A DNA stretch of 64,000 nt from Lachnospiraceae bacterium (GTDB lineage Bacteria > Bacillota_A > Clostridia > Lachnospirales > Lachnospiraceae): NCBI GenBank assembly GCA_017516285.1, contig JAFXDD010000041.1, positions 1-64,000 of the forward strand. Reading direction: 5' to 3'. Shown one piece after another: positions 8,565 to 15,643 of the stretch (position 1 is the first letter of the stretch; each line of letters opens with the position of its first letter). The position numbers and the translations under genes were made by a program. The notes under the pieces are model-generated. The model was not told where the DNA came from. It saw only the letters and a program-made list of their open reading frames with translations, and ran no database searches.

Positions 8565-8948
8565 CTATTCCTGCATTCTTTCAACAAATTCTGCCAATGC
8601 CTTTAACTGTTCCGATGTCATTTTCAGGCTCATTTCAAAAAGCAATTTTAAGTCCGGATTTTCGGATATTTCCAGAGCGATTTTTATAGTTTCATCATTT
8701 AGAGTGTCAGGAATCTCTGGCGAGAGAGCATTCTGTTCCTCAATTAAATCCGATTTGTTTATATGAAAGTAATCTGCTAATAGCTGTACCTTACCCATGC
8801 GTGGCAAAGCAATTCCTTGACACCAGGTATTAAAAGTTTGCGGTGATATACCTATCGCATCTGCTACTTCTTTCTGAGTTTTATCGCTGGAAGAAAGAAA
8901 CTTAAGTAAATTCTTTTGAAATATTTCTTTTTGTTTGTTATCAGACAT
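8565..8948 (-). CDS. XRE-family repressor of the tail locus
   Basis: 127 residues from the ATG ending at 8948, chosen because GGAGG lies 8 bases upstream; the longer in-frame start has no ribosome site. An XRE helix-turn-helix occupies about residues 8-65 (TQKEVADAIGISPQTFNTW). The remaining 60 residues are helical and acidic. There is no S24/LexA-like Ser-Lys autoprotease domain, so classical RecA-stimulated self-cleavage is not expected. It is divergent from the small regulator at 9095 and its promoter contains an AATTTGAT operator half-site. Likely the master repressor keeping the tail genes silent. Confidence 0.82.
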   Translation of the reverse strand: MSDNKQKEIFQKNLLKFLSSSDKTQKEVADAIGISPQTFNTWCQGIALPRMGKVQLLADYFHINKSDLIEEQNALSPEIPDTLNDETIKIALEISENPDLKLLFEMSLKMTSEQLKALAEFVERMQE

Positions 8949-8969
8949 TCTAGTTACCTCCGTGAACAT

Positions 8970-8998
8970 ATTGTACAATAAAATTTGATTTTATGCAA
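8970..8998 (-). promoter_or_regulatory. Promoter of the repressor gene with operator half-site
   Basis: Read on the minus strand: TTGCAT (8993-8998), 17 bases, TACAAT (8970-8975). The half-site AATTTGAT (8982-8989) is inside the spacer, consistent with autoregulation. Confidence 0.6.
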
Positions 8999-9013
8999 TA
9001 ATAAACAAAATTA

Positions 9014-9058
9014 AATTTGATTATTTATGTTGACATCAAATTTAATTTGATTTATATT
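9014..9058 (+). promoter_or_regulatory. Early rightward promoter with palindromic operator
   Basis: TTGACA (9030-9035), 17 bases, TATATT (9053-9058). A perfect 17-bp palindrome, ATCAAATT-T-AATTTGAT (9035-9051), fills the spacer exactly. A third AATTTGAT half-site lies at 9014-9021, so half-sites are spaced 32 and 30 bp, about three helical turns, with the copy at 8982-8989. This is the arrangement expected of a phage-type repressor/Cro switch. Confidence 0.7.
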
Positions 9059-9094
9059 AAAATAAAAACGAAGGAGAAAGAGGTAAACGGGGAA

Positions 9095-9316
9095 ATGAAA
9101 AAATCAGAATTTCAGATTACTTTGCAAGCAGCCAGAATTAATGCAGGTTTTTCTCGGAAACAAGTCGCTAAATATATGAATGTATCATCATGGAATGTGA
9201 TAGAGTGGGAGACAGGAAAAAGAGAGGTGGCAATTTCAGAGGCCAAAAGATTAAGTAAATATTATGGAATTTCACTGGATAATATATCGTGGCCCTGTTC
9301 ATCAAAGGAAATTTGA
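9095..9316 (+). CDS. Small XRE-family (Cro-like) regulator
   Basis: 73 residues from the ATG at 9095; the open frame extends upstream to 9017, but that part crosses the promoter and operator and cannot be translated from it. The helix-turn-helix spans about residues 8-60 (FSRKQVAKYMNVSSWNVIEWE). It is divergent from the repressor and probably plays the Cro or anti-repressor role. It is immediately followed by the sigma-like activator gene, probably on the same transcript. An extra AATTTGAT motif (9310-9317) covers its stop codon. Confidence 0.72.
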   Translation: MKKSEFQITLQAARINAGFSRKQVAKYMNVSSWNVIEWETGKREVAISEAKRLSKYYGISLDNISWPCSSKEI

Positions 9317-9338
9317 TTTATGCGTGGGAGGGGTAAAT

Positions 9339-9767
9339 ATGACAACCAAAGACTATCTTAACCAAATAAACAGGCTTGATAACACCATTCAAAACAAACT
9401 ATCGGAGCTTTTGCAGTATCGGGAACTGTCGATTAGTCTTTCTGCAGTGAGCAGTGACATCAAGGTGCGGACCAGTTCGGAGGTGGACAGAATAGGTCGC
9501 TCTATAGCCAGACTGGAAGAGCTGGAGCAGCAGCTGGACCGTATGATTGACTGCTTCGTGGATAAAAAAACACATATCATTGCGCAGATTGACGCTATTG
9601 AGGATGAGATGCATTATCAGGTGTTGTTTGCCAGGTACATAGAGTGCAAGACCTTTGAAAAGATTGCGGAGGAGTTAAATTATTCCTTTAGGCAGATTGT
9701 AAGGGTACATGAGAAAGCTTTGGCAGAGTTTGAGGGACGGTATGGCCAAGAATATCTGGAATTGTAA
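9339..9767 (+). CDS. Phage-type late transcription activator (DUF1492/sigma-70 region 4-like)
   Basis: 143 residues from ATG 9339 (ribosome site GGGAGGGG); a longer open frame from 9264 would overlap the upstream gene. Residues about 5-90 form a coiled coil, and the C-terminus has a sigma-region-4-like helix-turn-helix (KTFEKIAEELNYSFRQIVRVH). Such proteins end the early region of many Firmicute prophages and switch on the late structural genes. Here the next genes are tail genes, which fits. It probably acts at the promoter in 9768-9811. Confidence 0.75.
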   Translation: MTTKDYLNQINRLDNTIQNKLSELLQYRELSISLSAVSSDIKVRTSSEVDRIGRSIARLEELEQQLDRMIDCFVDKKTHIIAQIDAIEDEMHYQVLFARYIECKTFEKIAEELNYSFRQIVRVHEKALAEFEGRYGQEYLEL

Positions 9768-10087
9768 TGATGGCATAGAATGTCATATTGCAAATGTGAT
9801 ATTGTTATAATCGAAGAACAAGAAAAATTAAATATGGAAACGAAACAAGGGCGCTGTCAGAAATGGCAGTGTTTTTGTTTGCCGGAAATAAAGGTTCCGG
9901 TAAGAAAATGCTTTGTTCTTTTGATGAGAAAAACAGTGAGAGGAGGTAATACGTGTGAGACGATCGTGGTTTATGCTTAAAACAGTTCAGCCGTGAGCTT
10001 GATTTGACTGTTATCAAAAACTGAATACTTGCGTCACAGGCAGACAGTATATGCCTGAAAGAAAATATAATTTGGAGGAAATAAAAA
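9768..10087 (+). other. Late control region and possible head-gene deletion scar
   Basis: This 320-base gap has no convincing gene. It holds ATGNCAT palindromes (9771-9777, 9780-9786) upstream of TATAAT (9806-9811) with no good -35, as in an activator-dependent late promoter. A hairpin with T run follows at 9852-9880. A strong AGGAGG at 9941-9946 precedes only a 13-codon GTG frame (9955-9996), which may be the stump of a lost gene. In a siphophage, terminase, portal and capsid genes would lie here. Confidence 0.5.
9852..9880 (+). terminator. Terminator-like hairpin in the late leader
   Basis: CTGTCA / TGGCAG stem extended to about 8 pairs with wobble, GAAA-type loop, then TTTTTGTTT. It lies about 35 bases after the predicted late start, so it could terminate early transcription or attenuate late transcription. 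Confidence 0.6.
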
Positions 10088-10591
10088 ATGGCAACAGGTT
10101 TAAAAAGTAGAATTATTTACAGAGAAACAACAAAGGAAATTGGTGCAGCAAATTACTGGGAAGGTACATACAAGCTTTTGATTAAAGCAACCTCTATCCC
10201 TAGCCCATTTGGCGCACACAACATGGTGGATACATCTACCTTAGAGGATTTAGTAGTAACACAGGAATTCGGCAGACGTTCTGCAGGCAGCATGGAAATT
10301 GCCGGTGCTTTTGAGAAGCAGTACAAGGATGAGCTTGTGAATGTGGAAGGCAAGAAGCTTGACATCTGCATTCTTTACGGTACTGATGGTAAGGGCTCTG
10401 AAGGTATCCTTGCATTTATTGGTGCGGAAAGCTTTGCACCGGGCGAAGCAACAGCTGAGCTTTTGACCGGTACTGCAACCGTTTCTGTACAGACTGTACC
10501 GAAGTGGATTGAAGACAACTATGATGTAACCGTTGTGGAAGATGAAAGCGGTTATCCTACAGAGATTGCACTTACTGCAAAGGCAGCCTAA
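10088..10591 (+). CDS. Phage tail tube (major tail) protein
   Basis: 167 residues with a good ribosome site (TTGGAGGAAATAAAA). Composition and pattern (small, beta-rich, Gly/Thr/Val, no signal peptide, VVTQEFGRRSAGSMEIAG in the middle) match siphophage-like major tail proteins. Position supports this: it is first in a block followed by two chaperones in different frames and a tape measure gene, the standard long-tailed order. It would polymerise into the tail tube. Codon use is rich in preferred codons, like highly expressed genes. There is no sheath gene beside it. Confidence 0.75.
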   Translation: MATGLKSRIIYRETTKEIGAANYWEGTYKLLIKATSIPSPFGAHNMVDTSTLEDLVVTQEFGRRSAGSMEIAGAFEKQYKDELVNVEGKKLDICILYGTDGKGSEGILAFIGAESFAPGEATAELLTGTATVSVQTVPKWIEDNYDVTVVEDESGYPTEIALTAKAA

Positions 10592-10623
10592 AAACAAAGC
10601 TGCTTTAATCACGTCAGATTTTA

Positions 10624-10656
10624 TCAAGCCGGGAAAAGAATATTTTCTCGGCTTGA
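10624..10656 (+). other. 14-bp stem-loop between tube and chaperone genes
   Basis: Arms 10624-10637 and 10643-10656 pair with one G-U wobble around loop GAATA, with no T run. It probably stabilises or processes mRNA so that the abundant tube protein is made in excess of the chaperone. Confidence 0.5.
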
Positions 10657-10698
10657 AAGCAGTAGCAAGAACACATGATTTCAAGGAAAGGTAAAGCT

Positions 10699-11166
10699 AT
10701 GAAAGTATTAAATATTGGTGGTAAGGATTACACATTTGAATTCACAATGGAGGCTTCTCTCTATAACGAATGTACGGAGAAGGTGACCAATCTTTTGATG
10801 TCTATCTCAGAAGCAGGCAAAAAAGAAGATGTTAAGGCCATGATTATGTCTATGTCAGATATTCCGCAGACGACTTTAACTATGTTTTATGCGGGACTTT
10901 TAGAGCACCATGGTGCAGAGGGCGACCAAAGCGTGCCTGATAAAAAGGCGGCAAAGGAGCTTATCAAAAAATATTTTGAAGAGCATAAGGATGACGAGAC
11001 CGGTAATTTCTACGGTGTTATGGGACTTATGATTGAGGTGATGACAGATGATGATTTTTTCAAGCAAATCGGTCTGGAGCAGATGGTAAAGAATGCGCAG
11101 ACCGAGAAAAAGCCCAAAACTCCACAGGACCACAAGAAGAAAGCCGTAAAAGCTTCCGAGAAGTAG
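10699..11166 (+). CDS. Tail assembly chaperone, gpG-like
   Basis: 155 residues from ATG 10699 (AAGGAAAGG upstream; an in-frame upstream ATG at 10675 is less well placed). Helical, acidic, with a Lys-rich C-terminus. Its place between the tail tube and tape measure, and the overlap with a second open frame, match the gpG/gpGT chaperone pair that coats the tape measure during tail assembly. It ends at TAG 11164-11166 if no frameshift occurs. The fused product would continue in the -1 frame. Confidence 0.72.
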   Translation: MKVLNIGGKDYTFEFTMEASLYNECTEKVTNLLMSISEAGKKEDVKAMIMSMSDIPQTTLTMFYAGLLEHHGAEGDQSVPDKKAAKELIKKYFEEHKDDETGNFYGVMGLMIEVMTDDDFFKQIGLEQMVKNAQTEKKPKTPQDHKKKAVKASEK

Positions 11167-11522
11167 TTTTTGATGAAATGCTTCCCAATGCTCTTGCCAT
11201 TGGCGTATCATATGAAACCTTTTGGCATCTGAGCCCCAAGAAACTGAAAGCTTTCTATAAGGCCTACGAGCTGAAGCGCAAGCTGCAGGATGAACAGATG
11301 TGGTTCATGGGTCAGTATGTTTTATCCGCGGTATCCATGGCAGTAGAGCACAATCTGCACGGCAGGAAAGCAAGGAGCAAATATTTAGAAAAACCGATTC
11401 TGCAGACCGAGCAAAGCACATCAAATGCCAACCCGGAATCACGCGAGCAGGTGGCAGTGTTTGAAATGAAGCAGAGGATCAATGTGTTGAAACAACAGGG
11501 GCTTCCGCAAAGCCCGAGTTAG
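11055..11522 (+). CDS. gpT-like part of the tail chaperone (made by -1 frameshift)
   Basis: The -1 frame is open from 11055 to 11522 and overlaps the gpG frame by about 110 bases. Its only ATG (11178) has no good ribosome site, and the residues before it (FREVVFDE) look like real coding sequence, so expression by programmed frameshifting is likely. The best slip candidate is G-AAA-AAG at 11106-11112, a Lys-Lys slip, though not a perfect X-XXY-YYZ heptamer. The gpT domain (about 115 residues) contains MWFMGQYVLSAV, typical of this chaperone in Firmicute siphophages. Confidence 0.65.
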   Translation, partial: FFQANRSGADGKECADREKAQNSTGPQEESRKSFREVVFDEMLPNALAIGVSYETFWHLSPKKLKAFYKAYELKRKLQDEQMWFMGQYVLSAVSMAVEHNLHGRKARSKYLEKPILQTEQSTSNANPESREQVAVFEMKQRINVLKQQGLPQSPS

Positions 11523-11563
11523 GAGGAAAGTATGAGGATGAATAAGAGAAATGGGGTGAGAGG

Positions 11564-13552
11564 ATGGCAACATTGGATGTAAGTTTGAATAAGCTTGTGG
11601 GAAAAGTAGATGAGTTGAACAATAAACTATTTACTAATACATATAGTATTAAGGAGTTCAGTAACAAGCTTGAATTTTGTAGTAACCAATTCTGTGGTGC
11701 AGTGAATGAGCTTGTAGAAAAAGTAGGAGCTTTGGAGAGTGTAAAGGTAAGTGGTACACAATCTAAAGATGACGATTTCAGTATTGATACAGCGTTAGGT
11801 GTTTTAGGATTTGCTGGAATAACTTTTCCTGGATTGATGAATGAATTATCTGATGCAATATGCAAAGTACTAGTTAGTGGAATTTCTATACCAGAATTAC
11901 TAGTAAAACTTGGAAATTTTACCATATCATCACCAGTAGGAATGGAGATCGGGATTCAAATACTAGATGATGTTAATAATTGGATAAGCGACAATTTCGG
12001 GCAAGGTGTGCTGGATGCATTAAGTGCAAGTTTTACTGTAGGATTTAGCGCATTGGTTGGTGGGTCCTTTGGTGGACCAATAGGAGCACTAATAGGAGCA
12101 GGCATAGGTCTTGTCATAGATGGTTTCTATTATGATGAATATACTACAAAAATATGGGATGCAATTAAGAAAAATATATTCAATCTCGACGAAACAACGG
12201 CATTATATGATATCATGTTTGAAAACTTTGGTTCTATTGATAGTGCAGATAATATTCTTGAGATTGGAAAAAAAGTAGTAATTGGAATTATAGCAGGTAT
12301 TTTGGGTGCACTAACAAGTTTCACAGAACCATGGACAGACCTGTTTAAGTGGGTATCGGAAGGTATCTGTAAAGTTTTTGGTATAAATAGTCCGGCAGAA
12401 GAAATGAAACCGTTAGGAGAAAATATTTTACTGGGAATCGTACAAGGCTTTGAAGATACTTTTTATGCATGGACAGAATCGATTCAGACATTTTGGAACG
12501 AAAATATTATTCCATGGTTTTCATTAGATACATGGTCAGAACTTGGTGAGAATATCAAAATTGGACTGATTGGAAAATGGGATGAATTCACAAACTGGTG
12601 GAAAACCACAGGCTTGTATAATTGGTGGACCGAAGATGTGGCTCCAAATTTTACGAAAGAGAAATGGGATGAATTTGGTGAAAACATCAAAGCTGGCTTA
12701 AGTGAGAAATGGGGAGCATTTACAACATGGTGGGAAACGACTGGTTTGTATAATTGGTGGACCGAAGATGTGGCTCCAAATTTTACGAAAGAGAAATGGG
12801 ATGAATTTGGTGAAAACATCAAAACTGGCTTAAGTGAGAAATGGGGAGCATTTACAACATGGTGGGAAACGACTGGTTTGTATAATTGGTGGACCGAAGA
12901 TGTAACACCAAATTTTACAAAAGAGAAATGGAACGAATTTGGTGAGAATATTAAAACAGGCTTGAGTGAAAAATGGGGAGCATTTACAGAGTGGTGGAAA
13001 AACACTGGACTTTATAAATGGTGGAATGATGAAGTTAAGCCTTGGTTTGATAAAGAAGAATGGACATGGGATGGAATCAAGGATGGTTTAGGTCAGGCGT
13101 TTAATAATGCGATTGATGTTGTAAAAAAAATCTGGAATGGTTTTGCAAATTGGTTAAATGAGAAACTTGTGATTTCATGGGATTCATTCTCTTTCAAAGG
13201 CTATGAAATTATTCCGGCTGGTTCATTTAAGCTAGGTGAAATTCCTACATTTTATGATGGCGGTTTCCCGGAAGATTCATCTCTGTTTTGGGCAGGAGAG
13301 TATGGAGAACCGGAATTACTGGGTACCATCGGTGGTAGAACTGCTGTAGCAAGCGGTGCTGAAATAACAGGTATTACAGAAGCGGTTTATCATACGGGAC
13401 AAGAGGAGAGTTCGTTGCTTAAGACTGCAATTAATCTTTTACAGGAAATTGCAGATAAGAATATGTCTGTAAATATTGGTGACCGTGAAATTGCCAGAGC
13501 TAATTATCGAGGTCAAAAGTCGCTAGGCACCAGGCTGATAACAGATTTTTAG
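11564..13552 (+). CDS. Tail tape measure protein with Trp-rich tandem repeats
   Basis: 662 residues. The N-terminal third is helical, with hydrophobic Gly-rich segments near residues 160-190 and 235-260. Residues about 305-490 contain about four copies of a 44-residue unit rich in Trp/Phe (GLYNWW, KEKW, EKWGAFT). Tape measure length sets tail length; at about 0.15 nm per residue this predicts a tail near 100 nm. 44 is four times 11, matching the Trp/Phe periodicity reported for tape measures. The position after the chaperones is diagnostic. The ATG is at 11564, preceded by GGGGTGAGAGG. Confidence 0.82.
   Translation: MATLDVSLNKLVGKVDELNNKLFTNTYSIKEFSNKLEFCSNQFCGAVNELVEKVGALESVKVSGTQSKDDDFSIDTALGVLGFAGITFPGLMNELSDAICKVLVSGISIPELLVKLGNFTISSPVGMEIGIQILDDVNNWISDNFGQGVLDALSASFTVGFSALVGGSFGGPIGALIGAGIGLVIDGFYYDEYTTKIWDAIKKNIFNLDETTALYDIMFENFGSIDSADNILEIGKKVVIGIIAGILGALTSFTEPWTDLFKWVSEGICKVFGINSPAEEMKPLGENILLGIVQGFEDTFYAWTESIQTFWNENIIPWFSLDTWSELGENIKIGLIGKWDEFTNWWKTTGLYNWWTEDVAPNFTKEKWDEFGENIKAGLSEKWGAFTTWWETTGLYNWWTEDVAPNFTKEKWDEFGENIKTGLSEKWGAFTTWWETTGLYNWWTEDVTPNFTKEKWNEFGENIKTGLSEKWGAFTEWWKNTGLYKWWNDEVKPWFDKEEWTWDGIKDGLGQAFNNAIDVVKKIWNGFANWLNEKLVISWDSFSFKGYEIIPAGSFKLGEIPTFYDGGFPEDSSLFWAGEYGEPELLGTIGGRTAVASGAEITGITEAVYHTGQEESSLLKTAINLLQEIADKNMSVNIGDREIARANYRGQKSLGTRLITDF
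12610..13050 (+). repeat. 132-bp tandem repeats inside the tape measure gene
   Basis: Copies beginning near 12613, 12747 and 12879 are almost identical over 132 bp; a fourth near 13010 is degenerate. The near identity of copies 1-3 indicates recent expansion by in-frame duplication. Confidence 0.85.
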
Positions 13553-13580
13553 TGACAAATCCCCTAATATGTGGTAACAT
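13552..13580 (+). promoter_or_regulatory. Possible promoter of the zinc-ribbon/SPFH cassette
   Basis: GTGACA (13552-13557), 17 bases, TAACAT (13575-13580), just after the tape measure stop. Match to consensus is moderate. Confidence 0.4.
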
Positions 13581-13693
13581 ATACGTATAAAACTAAGAAT
13601 TGACTAAATAGAGATAATGTCAGAAACTTATTCAAATCTAAGAAAAGGTAGGAGAATGCATTATTTCTATGATACGTTACGAAAGGGGGATAT

Positions 13694-14101
13694 ATGTCAC
13701 TGATAACATGTCCGGAATGTGGAAAAGAGATATCCGATTTATCTGAAACGTGTGTCAATTGTGGATTTCCGGTAAGAAAACATGCGCAAGAAACTTCGCA
13801 GGCAGGTTTATGTAAGGCTTGTGGTTGTCAAAATGAGGCTGATGCAGCATATTGTAAGCAATGTGGAGTGGAAATACATGATAACAGCTCACGGAAAAGT
13901 GCTGTAAAAAATATTCCTTCAACTATAGTTAAAGACTATGAAGCATGGAAATTAGTGGTTGTTATCTTGGTTTCTGCATGGAATTCTTATATTGGAATAC
14001 TTTTAATGTGGGTGTTAAAAATACCTAAAAATGTAGAAGGAAGAGCATGGATTACGTTCTTATATGTGTTTATTAAGTATTTGCTGTTTAAACTACAGTG
14101 A
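13694..14101 (+). CDS. Double zinc-ribbon membrane protein, copy 1
   Basis: 135 residues. Two zinc ribbons are seen: CPECGKEISDLSETCVNCG (residues 6-24) and a CKACG..C..CG pair (about 38-60), each with two CXXC knuckles. A hydrophobic segment near residues 92-112 predicts one membrane span. AAAGGGGG precedes the ATG. It begins a five-gene cassette lying between two tail structural genes. The first 200 bases are nearly identical to the next gene, so this is a recent tandem duplicate. Function unknown; such proteins are associated with envelope-stress SPFH proteins. Confidence 0.75.
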   Translation: MSLITCPECGKEISDLSETCVNCGFPVRKHAQETSQAGLCKACGCQNEADAAYCKQCGVEIHDNSSRKSAVKNIPSTIVKDYEAWKLVVVILVSAWNSYIGILLMWVLKIPKNVEGRAWITFLYVFIKYLLFKLQ

Positions 14102-14136
14102 CATTATATAAATGCTTTAAGAAAGAGGAGGAACAT

Positions 14137-14541
14137 ATGTCTATCATTATATGTCCGGAATGTGGAAAAGAGATATCCGATTTATCTGAAACGTGTGTCA
14201 ATTGTGGATTTCCGGTAAGAAAACATGCGCAAAAAACTCCGCAGGCAGGTTTATGTAAGGCTTGTGGTTGTCAAAATGAGGTTGATGCAGTATATTGTAA
14301 GCAATGTGGAGTGGAAATACATGAAAATTGTGTACAGATTAATAATGTCCAATCAGATAACACAGCTATTGTTTATGAATATGAGAACAGGAAATTGTGG
14401 GCTGTTGTTATGGGCTGTTTGATACATCCATTTGTTGGTATAATTTTGATGTGGGTATTGAAAAAGCCCAGAAAGATAGAATGGAGAGTACTAGCTACCA
14501 TTTTATGTGTTTTGCTTATGATAGTATCAGTAAATTTGTAA
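14137..14541 (+). CDS. Double zinc-ribbon membrane protein, copy 2
   Basis: 134 residues from ATG 14137 (GAGGAGG 6 bases before); the longer frame from 14098 has no ribosome site. It has the same two CXXC-pair zinc ribbons as its neighbour, nearly identical to residue 60, then a divergent linker and a C-terminal hydrophobic region (about residues 88-132, probably two spans). A shared 5' context (TTTAAGAAAGAGGAGGA) shows the duplication included the ribosome site. No catalytic motif is visible. Confidence 0.75.
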   Translation: MSIIICPECGKEISDLSETCVNCGFPVRKHAQKTPQAGLCKACGCQNEVDAVYCKQCGVEIHENCVQINNVQSDNTAIVYEYENRKLWAVVMGCLIHPFVGIILMWVLKKPRKIEWRVLATILCVLLMIVSVNL

Positions 14542-14599
14542 AAACAAACTGATGGAATAATTTGCAAGTGTAGAATGCTTTAAGAAAGAGGAGGAGCAT

Positions 14600-15622
14600 A
14601 TGTCTATCATTACATGTCCGGAATGTGGAAAAGAAGTATCAGATTTGGCTGAAAAATGCGTAAACTGTGGGTATCCTATAAAAAAACGGGGGCAAGAAAA
14701 ACAGCAGGCAGGCTTATGTCAGGTTTGTGGCTGCAAAAATGAAGCCGGCACCATGTATTGTAAGCAATGTGGAATAAGGTTACGCGATTATAATGCAGTT
14801 ATCACTGCTCCTAAGCCTCAGCCGAAAGAAACCAAATTACCTGTCTGGAAAATAATAGTATTAGTTTTTTGCTGTTTAGTAGCTCCCCTTTTGGGAATAA
14901 TTCTGATATGGGTTTGGGGCAAAAATAAAAGTACCGGTGTTAAGGCCGGTCTTACTATTTTGTGTTTTATATTTTGGCTCCTTACGGTTGGCAAAGAAAA
15001 CCCAGATGAGCAGGGTGCTACAACAGGGATGACTCAAGGAACCAGTAAAGTAAATGCTGTAGTTGAAGAGGATTTGTCTGAGCTAGTCACTGTTGTAGAA
15101 GAGTATTCTTATGAGAATATAATTGGCTCTACCAATTATGTGTTAATTGTGAAAAACAATTCCGGTAAGAGTTTTGATGTGAACATTAATGCTACGGCCA
15201 TGGATGCTGAAGGGAAAATAATAGGTGCAGCTGATTCTTTTGAAAGTGCTTTGTCTGGTGGTGAGGAAGCATGTTTAATTAATTTATTTAGTGGTGTGAA
15301 AGGTGTTGCAAGTTTTTCCTACACACTATCCGTTGAAGAAAACCGATATTATGAGGGGGCTATACAAGACCTGGCTTTTGAACAGTCAATTACTGATAAA
15401 AAGGTTATTGTAAGTTGTACAAATAACGGAAAAGAAGCAGTAGAATTTGTGCGGGCATATGGCCTGTTCTTTAAAGAAGGTAAATTAGTAGATAGCGATA
15501 CATCCTATATTATCGATTCTGACTCAGAACTTAAACCGGGAGTAACTTTGTCTAAGGAATTAAGTTCAAGTAATGAATTTGATGAAGTAAAAGTATATTA
15601 TTCCGGTCAAAGAAAAAGATAA
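14600..15622 (+). CDS. Zinc-ribbon membrane protein with C-terminal beta domains
   Basis: 340 residues. Two N-terminal zinc ribbons (CPECGKEVSDLAEKC at 6-20; CQVCGCKNEAG..YCKQCG) resemble copies 1 and 2. One or two membrane segments follow at about residues 78-125, and then about 190 residues on the other side of the membrane. That part looks like two beta-sandwich units of the FxLYD type (residues about 155-245 and 255-335). The ribosome site GAGGAGG and leader match those of copy 2. It could be a sensor linking an external signal to the SPFH protein encoded next. Confidence 0.75.
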   Translation: MSIITCPECGKEVSDLAEKCVNCGYPIKKRGQEKQQAGLCQVCGCKNEAGTMYCKQCGIRLRDYNAVITAPKPQPKETKLPVWKIIVLVFCCLVAPLLGIILIWVWGKNKSTGVKAGLTILCFIFWLLTVGKENPDEQGATTGMTQGTSKVNAVVEEDLSELVTVVEEYSYENIIGSTNYVLIVKNNSGKSFDVNINATAMDAEGKIIGAADSFESALSGGEEACLINLFSGVKGVASFSYTLSVEENRYYEGAIQDLAFEQSITDKKVIVSCTNNGKEAVEFVRAYGLFFKEGKLVDSDTSYIIDSDSELKPGVTLSKELSSSNEFDEVKVYYSGQRKR

Positions 15623-15643
15623 ACGCTTCACAGGGGTGTAATT

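Noticed and set aside
9780..9980. 66-codon frame after the late activator
   Set aside because: No ribosome site, crosses a terminator hairpin, odd Cys/Lys composition; treated as non-coding.
12484..13005. 173-codon minus-strand frame
   Set aside because: Mirror of the tandem repeats in the tape measure gene.
12484..13050. CRISPR array
   Set aside because: Repeats here, at 58350 and at 59248 are in-frame protein repeats with no spacers; no cas gene is in the window.
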